A stretch of 64,000 nucleotides of DNA from Gnetum montanum (taxonomy: Eukaryota; Streptophyta; Gnetopsida; Gnetales; Gnetaceae). Where the stretch lies: NCBI GenBank assembly GCA_015680685.1, contig MNCI01001005.1, forward strand, positions 203,438 through 267,437, written 5' to 3'. A model generated the notes under the pieces. The model searched no databases. It saw nothing but the letters and a program-made list of their open reading frames with translations, and was not told the origin of the DNA. Position numbers and translations under genes: made by a program. This document shows positions 1 through 8,589 of the stretch, in pieces. The first letter of the stretch is position 1, and the number at the start of each line of letters is the position of its first letter.

Positions 1-410
1 TTGCAATTATGATCGGAATGTCCATCTTTGTCATGTGTTTTTATTCCTTTTTAAAACCCTTTGTGTCTGTCGCTATGAGAATCTAGGTTATGGATAGTTG
101 AGTAAAGATTCTAATACACAACCCCTTGAGTGAAGTCAATGAGAGGAACATCATTGAGATAGCCACTATGATTTATTCATTAAGAACCGAATTTCATTGT
201 GGTCTATGTGCTAGACTACTTGATTGAGGTAGCCATTTGTGCTGAAAAGGTGTTAGCCATAGACTTGTGATGTCTCTCCTATTGTAAGTTCCTTTGACGT
301 TGTGCCCTCTGTGGATCGATACTCTCTTGAGTCGTGTTCATACACAATGTATTCTTCTTGTAAATACTACATGCCAATTCATTTGAGAGCACGAATAAGC
401 ATGCTCGGGA
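1..410. other. Unassigned sequence left of the viral insertion
   Basis: I see no convincing reading frame or known repeat here. The tract ends in aagcatgctcgggac immediately before recognisable viral sequence starts at 411, so 410/411 is a breakpoint. It does not resemble the Athila-like copies elsewhere in the window, so it does not look like the other half of element B. Confidence 0.4.
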
Positions 411-1258
411 CTAACAGATAAACAGCCTGCACATGCACATTTACTTGTGCCTCTTCATCTTCTGTGGCTTCCGTTTCTTCATCAAACACAACAACTGAAT
501 TTTCATCTGCGACAATTACTGTACCCCTTGCTACTTCTGTTAAGAGTGCTTGACCTTCTTCTTCAAAGGGATTTATGTCTTCATCTTCATATAAATTAGC
601 TAGTGGCGTAGGAGGATATATGTAAGCCCTTCCATATTTATCATGTGATTCAACAATATATGGAAAATGGCTACTACATGAACCTGCATCTTCTTCATCA
701 AAATTTGCAATTTCAAACTGAACTGCAGTAGACAGATGTGATGGACTAGACGGAGAGGATTTAGAAGATAACAAAACACCAAATAATTCAGACCCATTCA
801 GAATTGGACAAGACTGACTTCGTCTAATAGTGACTGCTACAGCCTTTTCTGCTAGATTTGGAGTTGAAACATGTATAGAACCCATTGTCCAATAATAATT
901 AGATAAAACATCTAAACGTTCTTCAACAGGCTTTGCAATGGTTTACCAATATAAATGAACTAGGGTCCTTTTCTTCTTATGATCCTCTTTATAATCAAAC
1001 AACGTTTTAGCTAACAAATACAAATTCTTTGATTTCCATCTCTCATACTTCCATTCAGGAGTTTTCCAATAATCATTAGGATTAACAGATCATTCTGGCC
1101 AAACTTCAAGAGGGGATTGTAACTTATCTAAATAACTACTACCAAGATGGAGTTCTGTGTCGACCTCTTCGTGTTGATGACTAGTTGAAGCAGTATCTGA
1201 ATAACAGGCTCCGATACCATTCTTACGGGTGGCTGCGTCTCGCAGGGCTTTCCATTCG
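411..1258 (-). repeat. Left arm of the viral inverted repeat
   Basis: This 848-bp stretch is the reverse complement, with scattered substitutions, of 3106-3953. The two arms have the same length, and the same codon lies 474 bases from the end in both (885 and 3479), so there is no net indel. The 1847 bases between the arms hold RNase H and the intergenic region. Confidence 0.85.
1207..1219 (-). promoter_or_regulatory. tRNA-Met primer-binding site, one mismatch
   Basis: On the minus strand this reads TGGTATCGGAGCC, one base off the TGGTATCAGAGCC at the same place in the plus copy. Caulimovirids prime minus-strand DNA on initiator tRNA-Met with such a site. It falls inside the N-terminal ORF, about 54 codons after the ATG at 1380. 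Confidence 0.65.
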
Positions 1259-1380
1259 CGCTCCAATTTAGAATGAAAAGATCGCGGATCATCAAAGGGC
1301 ACAGCAGACTTTCCTTGCTTCCTTGCTTCGTTAGCCATGGCTAACTTCCTCGCACAGTGTCTAGCAAACTCAACCTTCAC

Positions 1381-2117
1381 CGTGCACTTCCAATGGCACT
1401 TTCAGCAGGAGTTTCAGCAGACAAAGGAGTTACCTTCCAACCAGGGCAAACAATGGTGAAAACACAAGAAAACCTGTTGAGTTGAGCAATGCTCAGCAAT
1501 CTTTACACCAAACTAAGAGACAAAACGGGATTACTCTGGCAACGCAACCAACAAACTGATGAGCGAATATAAGCCTAAAAAGAGTAGGGCTATAACCAGG
1601 ATTATGAGCAAGCAGAATAGAAGAAAATTCGGTTCCAACCAGAAATCATTCATCATCGAATTAATAATCCCTGATACAACAAATGTTCCAGAATGATGAT
1701 CGCGTGTATAACCTTGAATAGCAAGAAAGAAAGGATAATCGCAAGTTCAATGATAAGTGCAAGCAGAAGATTGACTTTTATTACTCGAAAAACACATCGA
1801 ATACACATCATGAAAAACAGGCTTATAGACATCACACTTACAAGATCTCATACCCTTAAAACACTACTAATTCATACATTCATTCCTACTTTCTTACTCA
1901 AATTAATGGGACTGCCCTTATTTATAACAACAGAGGGCGTGGAGAACACACAACACAACCTTGGCGTGCAAGCCAAGCAAAGACAGGCATACAAGCCACG
2001 CCTAGATAGCTTTCAGGATAGCACGATGGACAGGACAGATCTTTCCACGTGCCTTCTTGTAATCAAAACATTCTTTGATAAGCTTAGACAGCTCGGTAAG
2101 GATTCCGACAGGTGTTG
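1381..2117 (-). promoter_or_regulatory. Caulimovirid intergenic region with putative promoter
   Basis: This lies between the polyprotein stop (about 2118) and the next ORF start (1380). On the minus strand a TATA-like TTATAAATA sits at 1927-1919, followed by AAGGGC as in many pararetroviral promoters. A CACGTG G-box at 2046-2051 lies about 120 bases upstream. Transcription would then run through a leader of roughly 500 bases. The element positions are read from the sequence; promoter activity is inference. Confidence 0.55.
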
Positions 2118-3100
2118 ATCAAACGTCGTCATCTTGTAGCTGAAGTTGCTTTGGCACCACGCATTCGTTTGCGTACCAAGTAAGCTCTTGGAAAAAGTTG
2201 ATTCTCTGGAAATGTGTGCATAGCTTTTCTTCCCACTGAGTTGATTCCAACGTCTCATTCAAGTAATGTCTGGCATGCTCGTTAGCAAACAAAGGGTGGA
2301 GAATGAGGATGAGGTTGTCGAGCATATCGGTAATGTGGAGATGCCTTAAAAGCTTTGCTTCGAGCTGACTCCATCGAAGATTGTTGACCACACAATCGAT
2401 GCGTCCCACCATATTCACAAAGAAATATAAGGTAGGATACTGTTTTGATTGACTGAGTGATGATTCCTGCGGAAAAAGGTTAGAAACCTGTCTTACCCAT
2501 TTAACACGATCCTCAAGGGTTGCCACAGGCCAAAGTTTCCAATCTTCATTGTCTTGCATTGGATTCATTGAATCGCTACTGGACTCAGCATGAGCATGAA
2601 ACATCTTTACTTGTGGCTTTAATTCCCTGGTCAGGGCATTAGGTAGGCTGTTGGTGATGCCAGGAATTCGTTCTATGGAGAACTTATATTGTGCAAGAAG
2701 AAATTGCCACCATGAAAATCTTTGGAGTTTGGGCAATGGACTAATTTTCCTCTTTAATAACGTAGCTAAATTAGACGAATCTGTTCGTAAGATAAATGGT
2801 TTAGAAATCAAATGGATGTGAAAATTTTCCAAACCTCTGACTGCTGCACGGATTTCCTTTTCTACCAGCCAATAATTTAACTCATTCTTCAAAAATGTTC
2901 CGGAAGCATAGGCACAAACTTGTTCGGTTTCCTAACTGTTGCTTGCTTGAAGAAGAACAGCTGCCCAAGCATCATAACTGGCATCTATATTTAAAATAAA
3001 CGGACCTTTTAGGATTGGTTGTAACGGAGGCAAGTTCTGGCATTCTGCTTTGAGCTGTTGAACTTGAATTGTGGCTTCCTTGAACCACCATCTGTATTGT
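2118..3100 (-). pseudogene. Caulimovirid RNase H and C-terminal extension
   Basis: The minus frame starts near 3100 with the region preceding RNase H. It shows the RNase H entry motif LNIDASYDAWAAVLLQ, an in-frame stop (ASNS-stop-ETEQ), then an open 257-codon stretch from 2892 to 2119. That stretch contains EKEIRAAVRGLENF, ILRTDSSNLATLL and RIPGITNSLPNALTREL, which match the glutamate, aspartate and final motifs of retroelement RNase H. About 165 residues follow RNase H before the stop. They are rich in Trp, Leu and His and match nothing I can name. RNase H removes the RNA strand during reverse transcription. The enzyme call is firm; the tail is unassigned. Confidence 0.85.
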
Positions 3101-3105
3101 GATCA

Positions 3106-3953
3106 CGAATGGAAAGCCCTTCGAGACGTAGCCACCCGTAAGAATGGTATCAGAGCCTGTTATTCAGATGCTGCTTCAACGAGTCATCAACCTGAAGAGG
3201 TCGACACAGAACTCTGTCTTGGTAGCAGTTATACAGATAAGTTAAAATCCCCTCTTGAAGTTTGGCCAGATTGGTCTGTTAATCCTAATGATTATTGGGA
3301 AACTCCTGAATGGAAGTATGAGAGATGGCAATCAGAGAATTTGTATTTGTTAGCTAAAACTTTATTTAATTATAAGGAAGATCATCAGAAGAAAAGGACC
3401 CTAGGTCATCTATATTGCCAAACCATAGCAAAGCCTGTTGAAGAACGTTTAGATATTTTATCTAAATATGATTGGATGATGGGTTCTATGCATGTTTCAA
3501 CTCCAAATCTAGCAGAAAAGGCTGTAGCAGTCACTATTAGACGAAGTCAGTCTTGTCCAATTCTGAATGGGTTTGAATTATTTGGTGTTTTTTTATCTTC
3601 TAAATCCTGTCCGTCTAGTCTGTCACATCCGTCTACTCCAGTTCAGTTTGAAATTGCAAATTTTGATGAAGAAGATGCGAGTTCATGTAGTAGCCGTTTT
3701 CCATATATTGTTGAATCACATGATAAATATGGGAGGGCTTACATATATCCTCCTATGCTGCTAGCTAATTTATATGAAGATGAAGACATAAATCCCTTTG
3801 AAGAAGAAGATCAAGCACTCTTAAGAGAAGTAGCAAGGGGTACAGTAATTGTCGCAGATGAAAATTCAGCTGCTGTGTTTGATGAAGAAACGGAAGCCAC
3901 AGAAGATGAAGAGGCACAAGTAAATGTGCGTGTGCAGGCTGTTTATCTGTTAG
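3106..3953 (+). repeat. Right arm of the viral inverted repeat
   Basis: This is the reverse-complement partner of 411-1258. The match begins at cgaatggaaagcc (3106) and ends at tatctgttag (3953), beyond which the two copies diverge completely. Confidence 0.85.
3145..3157 (+). promoter_or_regulatory. tRNA-Met primer-binding site
   Basis: TGGTATCAGAGCC fits the initiator tRNA-Met primer site used by caulimovirids. Here it is translated as part of KNGIRACYS within the N-terminal ORF rather than lying in an untranslated leader. Confidence 0.7.
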
Positions 3954-4117
3954 CTCGAGCTACATTCGAAGATAGAGATACAGACTTTGCAGAGGAATGG
4001 GACAATATGCCCAATTGGGATACAGATAGTGATGATAGTTCGGCTAGCAGCACAGATAGAAGAATACTTGGCCCAAGAATTCATATGCTTCGCTCGGTCA
4101 CATTCTGTGACGCTTGA

Positions 4118-4990
4118 AGACAAGGATAAAGGCAAAGGTGAAATATCTGAGGAACAACAAGCTATTATACCTTTTTCTGAAGCTCTGCTCAAAGCAAAAT
4201 TGTATATGTCAAATGGAGTACACAAATGGATCTAAAGTTTCCAGATATTCCAAAATATGCGATCTACAATTTTACAAACACCTTTTCAGCATGAATCGCT
4301 ACCTCAATCAAGCAGTCTAAAGCAATTCTTGATGTCAAAGGTAAAGGAATTTGACCTATTCTGTTACCTTTATTCACGGCTGAAGAAATTGATAAGTGGC
4401 AAAAACAAAATTATGCCTATGTTCATTTAGGATAGATAGATATTATAGTTAGTCCCAAGTTCAACTATAATATCAATGCAGAATATGTTATTACTCTCTT
4501 GGATAGTAGGGTTATAGGCAATGGAATTAGTCAGGATCCAAAGATAGCCTGGGAAACTGCGAAAATTTGTCAATTTCAAGAACATTAGATGCAGATGCTT
4601 TGTGCACCGTTCAGCCTAATTTCTAGTTAGCATTAGCCGATGATTATATCACAAATGCTTTATTACTTTGTATAGAAATCCATGATATTGATTTACTTCT
4701 AGGATCAGTATATGCTATAGTGGCAGTTAGAGGAACTTATCAGTTGTCAAATACAATTTTGATGAATCACAAGTTAAAGTGGGACATTCAATTTCCCAAG
4801 GGAAGCCAACATTTAACTGCTTGTGGAAGGTCAATTCAGGCACCCAATTATATTCAAAGTTTTTCAAAGATTCAAAATTTGCTTCACGCTCAAGAATTTA
4901 AGATGGTGGAAAAGCCTAAATGCCGATGGAGTCAATATCCTATTCAGCAATTTGGTAGGCAAGCAACAATCACTTTGGAGACATTACCAC
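4118..4990 (+). pseudogene. Caulimovirid movement protein (30K type), broken
   Basis: After the frameshifted end of the N-terminal region (phase open at 3987-4235), the movement-protein core is readable from 4322 as AEEIDKWQKQNYAYVHLG, a stop, then IDIIVSPKFNYNINAEYVITLLDSRV. A frame change near 4570 leads to DADALCTVQPNF-stop-LALADDY and on to VAVRGTYQLSNTI. The alternating beta-strand pattern and the central D-S-R motif are those of the 30K movement-protein superfamily, which moves virus through plasmodesmata. At least three stops and two frameshifts disrupt it. The family assignment is from pattern recognition without an alignment. Confidence 0.7.
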
Positions 4991-5670
4991 CAGTCCTACC
5001 ATCACAAAAGTATGCAGAAACTTCTTCTCCAAGTTACGACACCCGTGCTGCAATTCTGATGATGCAACCATCCTACCGACAAGTGGGATCTCGAAGATTA
5101 CTGCAAGGAGGGATATGGCCACCTAAAGGTGCGTATGCTACAACCGCATCAGAAGTGGAACAGCCAATAACAAGAGCTGATTGCAGTTACCTTTTGGAGC
5201 ACACAGCCAGCAGTGCTCAAGATCAACCAAACAATACAAGACAGCTGAATTATTTGTGTCACTGGACTTCTTATGCTTCTCAGCATATTACTCAAATTCA
5301 TGATCAAGTGGTTCATTTGGAGCAAGGTATCACACATATGGATAATCAGCTAGTTAACATGTCTCAAGAATTAGCTGATCACCTTACAGAATATGAAGCC
5401 ATAGCACAAAAGCGGAAGAATCAAGCAAACGAGACAAAGTAGAGGTTGAAAATAGCCTTTACGGTGGAAAACTAGATAACACTTCCTAAAGCAAGTGAGC
5501 CTATTCAAAGATCTACAAGCAATCCGGTATTCAGTGATCCGCGAGATCAATTGCTTATTGAAAGAATAAAGAAGATGCAATTAGAAAAGGAAGAATCTGC
5601 CAAGCCTGTAGCTTCAACATCATCAGCCCAAGCCGACGATTGCCAACATCAACTTATGATGGCCTGAAGA
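4991..5670 (+). pseudogene. Viral linker with coiled coil between movement and coat protein
   Basis: The frame open at 4720-5442 continues past the movement protein into a Gln/Ser-rich stretch, then a heptad-like segment (ITQIHDQVVHLEQGITHMDN, then QLVNMSQELADHLTEYEAI) that looks like a coiled coil. The stop at 5440 and one at about 5473 are followed in the same frame by a Glu/Lys-rich stretch (LLIERIKKMQLEKEES). In other caulimovirids coiled coils near this place mediate multimerisation or virion association. That role here is inference. Confidence 0.5.
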
Positions 5671-6606
5671 ACATATGTCAATCCACCTTGGCAAAGAGGA
5701 CCGCCTGCAGAACCTCCGATCTTCACAGCTTTTCAGCATTGGCCAGCAACCTCAATTCCGGTCATCGATATCGATTATTTCCCTCCTAAAGAATTTCTTT
5801 ATGCAATCCGATTATGGATTGATCAGCTACGAATCAGCATGCAAGTGCTTCATGTGGATGAAAAGACAGTCATTCTAGGAGCCTTTACCCGAGCATGTGG
5901 TAAAGTTCGACATTGGTGGGAAGGAACAACTCAAGATCAGAAAAATCAAATCCTTGATACCGGATTACAAGGTGTGTTCGTTTCTCTTGTTACTGAATTT
6001 ACAGTAGATTTATCTGCAAATCTAAGATTATAAGATAAATTGTTACTTAGCCAACGAAAGTTAGAAGATTTAAGGCATTTTGAGCAGTTTAGTGTTGAGT
6101 ATTCAAATGAGGTTTATCGGCTAGCACTTCACAGAGATCCAATGATTCCTTATCTTTATTTGGGAAGTTTACCTGCAAAATTGGGGCAAATGATTCTTTA
6201 TAAAGCAATGGAGAAAAATATTGATCTATCTCTCACTTATTTTACTGATCTAATTCACATGGTGAGACAAGAGCTACAAGCTACTTGCTACAATATTCAG
6301 TTGCATCACCTGCTTCCTTCAGTAGAAGTATGTGCCAATTTAGATGGCGTTGATGTCTTTGGGAAATCCCCAAGAAGAAAAGGATCTAGAAGGCAGAAGT
6401 AGCCGCGACGCAAGTTTACCATGGCACCAAAATATGAGCAGAGGAAATGGAGAAGATCTTTTAAGTGATCAGGCCCAAAGAAGTTTTTCGCCAAATGGAG
6501 AAAAGGTCCATTCAATAGAAAGAAGGTTACTTGTTATTAATGCAAAAATCAAGGTCATTACGCTCATGAATGTCCGCAGAGAAAAGAGAAGCTCAATCCA
6601 AAGGTA
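5671..6606 (+). pseudogene. Caulimovirid coat protein with zinc knuckle, broken
   Basis: One frame with interruptions runs from NPPWQRGPPAEPP (about 5676) through VIDIDYFPPKEFLYAIRLW, KVRHWWEGTTQDQ and a helical core to a basic stretch (RKWRRSFK, AKWRKGPFNRKK). It ends in a CCHC zinc knuckle at 6532-6573, read as C-Y-stop-C-KNQG-H-YAHE-C, where the third position of the knuckle is now a stop. A basic region before a CX2CX4HX4C knuckle is the hallmark of caulimovirid coat protein, which packages the genome. Other stops lie at about 5667, 6034 and 6402. Confidence 0.8.
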
Positions 6607-7611
6607 AAAGCTTTCCTTGAAAGTTATATTGCTGATTGGGAACCTGTAGATAATGCAGACGAAGAAACAGAGAAAGTATTTGCCATTCAAGTTCTATCTA
6701 GTGATAGTGAATCTAGCCCTACATCAGAAGCAGAATCTCAGATAGAAGAAGAAGAAGAAGTAGACGAAAAAGCAAAAGATGATGAAGTGCAACAACGCAG
6801 TCTCATGATGCAAGCGTCAACATCACAACCAATAGAAGATGTCTCTGAAGAATGGTTATCAGAAGTAGATTTAAATGAAGTTAATACATGACTGAATGAA
6901 CAGCCCATGTGGTCTAAGGATTCAAGTACCGAAATCCCAATTGCAGAAGTTGACATTGAAGGAGATCGAGATTCCAGTATCTCTTCTACTTTAGGATGCA
7001 AAGAAACATTGTTGAAGGCAGCTTCTAAAGACGAGTCAGATGAAGAACCTCCTCCGAAGATAATTCATCAGAAGCTTCCACAGTTCTTGGCAACTCCCTA
7101 TCAGAAGAGATTTCCAGTTAATACTAAAGTGAAGAATTGGATCATGCCACCACCTCAAGAAAAGGTAGATCCACAAATCCAGCCCCAAATTAAGCATCTT
7201 TTAGCATTACAGAATGTTTTATTGATTCCAGTAAAGATAGCAGTAGATGGGCAAAATAAGTGGAAAAAGTATTAAGCTTTTATTGATACAGGGGCATCAT
7301 TAAATTTTTGCCATAGAGATGTGATAGAATGTTGGGTAACAAGTAAGGCCATGACCTTAGAAACCATGAATGACACCATACAGCTTTCTCAGTTTGCATT
7401 TAATATCCCCATCAAATTAAATGATGAATCAGTTGGAACTGCTAATTTTGTTCAGATTTCCGATAGCGGATTTGATATTGGGTTAGGAGCTCACTTTATG
7501 GATACATTAGGTCCATATACTGTAGGGCAAGACATGATTGTCTGTACACAGCCATTGGTACAGCAAGAGCCACGAACAAAGATTATTTTAAGTCGCATCC
7601 CAATTTAGCTG
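6607..7611 (+). pseudogene. Acidic spacer and viral aspartic protease, broken
   Basis: A Glu/Asp-rich spacer (SQIEEEEEVDEKAKDDE) with one stop near 6889 leads to a Pro-rich segment and then the protease. The catalytic box is AFIDTGASLNFCH, with DTGAS at 7285-7299, preceded by a stop at 7273. The frame 7321-7608 holds the rest, including FDIGLGAHFMDTLGPY, which corresponds to the second half of a retropepsin fold. It would have processed the polyprotein. The active-site triplet itself is intact. Confidence 0.8.
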
Positions 7612-8585
7612 TTAAAGAACAAGCATCCTCAGATCAGATCGACATTCAATAAGCAAAATCCATCCTTAAAAGAAGTTATTTCACAGTTGGAGTTAGAAGA
7701 ATTGGCTAGACAGACATATGCTAGGATTCAGCAACTCAAGAAAGCTCAAATCAACCTGACAGAACCAGGTCAACAAATGCTTAGCATTTTATTTTCTGAA
7801 TTAAAGAAGTGTTATTGTGAACATCCGTTGCAATTTTGGGATCGAGATAGTCCAGAAGCACATATCCCAATAGTCCACAACATTCTAGTGCAGTCTAAAG
7901 TGATAGTCCTCAACCAGCAGGATGCCCTCGAAATGGCAAACCAGCTAGCAGAATTTTTTGGTAAGGGATTAATTCAAAAGTCTCAATCAAATTATGCTTG
8001 TTCCAGTTTTATTGTGTGGAATCATGCAGAGATTGCCAGAGGTAAAGCTCGAATGGTGATTAATTACATTCCATTAAATGCTGTTACCATCGACATCAAA
8101 TGGCCCTTGCCGAACAAAGAATTGTTAATCCAAAAGGTTGCAGCAAAGAAGGTATTTAGTAAGTTCGATTGTAAAAGCGGATATCATCAGATTCGCATAA
8201 CTGTAGAAGACATTCATAAGACAGCATTTTCAACTCCGCAAGGTTTATATGAATGGAAGGTTATGCCCTTTGGTCTGAAGAATGCACCGGCCCAGTTTCA
8301 GCGAAGAATGGATGCCATTTTTCAACCAGTCCATCAGTTTGTGGCAAACTATATTAATGATTTTGTAATCTTTTCAGATTCCATGGAGGAACATGTTTCT
8401 CATTTGCAGAAATTTGCAGCGTTATGCCTCTAGCATGGCATTGGTTTGTCATCTGATCCAAATAAATTTCAAGTGGGAAAAACGGCAATCGAATTTTTGG
8501 GCGTAACAATTTGAGATGGAAAAACTCATATGCAACCGCATGTGCTAGAAAATATTGATCAGTTTCTAGATCGGTTAGTCATTCG
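7612..8585 (+). pseudogene. Caulimovirid reverse transcriptase, catalytic site mutated
   Basis: The frame 7687-8433 (no ATG, as expected inside a polyprotein) shows RT motifs in order: RMVINYIPLNAVTI, FSKFDCKSGYHQIRI, AFSTPQGLYEWKVMPFGLKN, then YIND at 8350-8361 where the family has YIDD or YLDD. Loss of the first aspartate of the pair would abolish polymerase activity. A stop at 8431 and another near 8513 follow. The thumb region (IEFLGVTI) continues to the breakpoint at about 8585. The connection to RNase H is missing from the window. Confidence 0.88.
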
Positions 8586-8589
8586 AGAC

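Larger units (their letters stand above)
411..1380 (-). pseudogene. Caulimovirid N-terminal ORF region (minus copy)
   Basis: The frame opens at an ATG at 1380 and is broken by in-frame stops, one where the plus copy has a tryptophan codon (WPE-stop against WPDW) and one near 940. It resumes to the breakpoint at 411. The product region is acidic (a run EDEDINPFEEE, then ETEATEDEEAQ) with no enzyme signature I recognise. Its counterpart at 3106-3953 is open throughout. By eye the two are about 87% identical in protein and higher in DNA. This copy alone shows the first roughly 40 codons (MKVEFARHC...), because the plus copy is cut just downstream. Function in the virus is unknown to me. Confidence 0.75.
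411..3105 (-). mobile_element. Endogenous caulimovirid, minus-strand segment
   Basis: Read on the minus strand from 3105 down, this piece holds the start of RNase H, the rest of the polyprotein to its stop at about 2118, a 0.74-kb intergenic region with a TATA box, and the N-terminal part of the next viral ORF, ending at a breakpoint at 411. The order end-of-pol, intergenic region, ORF start is what a circular or tandem caulimovirid genome gives. Caulimovirids encode no integrase, so such copies are thought to enter chromosomes by illegitimate end joining, which fits the scrambled arrangement. Stops and frameshifts make it non-functional. The family is secure from the movement protein, zinc-knuckle coat protein and RT in the adjoining plus piece; the genus is not determined. 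Confidence 0.85.
3071..4117 (+). pseudogene. Caulimovirid N-terminal region in a chimeric open frame
   Basis: This is the longest open frame in the window (348 codons). The first dozen codons, including the ATG, come from the antisense side of the neighbouring RNase H piece; viral sense sequence starts at 3106. The body carries the motif NPNDYW..TPEWKYERWQSENLYLL and then an acidic, Ser-rich tail with EDEDINPFEEED and DTDSDDSSASS. A frameshift near 4070 moves the viral frame to the phase open at 3987-4235, which carries VTLEDKDKGKGEISEEQQA, so the last residues of the open frame are out of phase. I do not recognise a domain. The minus copy at 411-1380 is homologous. Confidence 0.75.
3106..8585 (+). 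mobile_element. Endogenous caulimovirid, plus-strand segment
   Basis: This is a 5.5-kb piece in the order N-terminal acidic region, movement protein, coiled-coil linker, coat protein with zinc knuckle, aspartic protease and reverse transcriptase. It ends in the RT thumb at about 8585, where Gypsy element B begins. RNase H is absent here but present on the minus strand at 3100-2118, so the two pieces together cover most of one genome. From about 4585 to 8530 the coding sequence stays in one frame with isolated stops, which suggests a single large polyprotein of the kind seen in petu- and florendovirus-like caulimovirids. Further upstream there are about three frameshifts. It is non-functional. 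Confidence 0.88.

Noticed and set aside
1-410. Left half of element B or C
   Set aside because: No match by eye to any part of A, D, E or F.
1693-2118. Plus-strand frame of 141 codons in the viral intergenic region
   Set aside because: Antisense to the putative promoter and leader; no domain signature.
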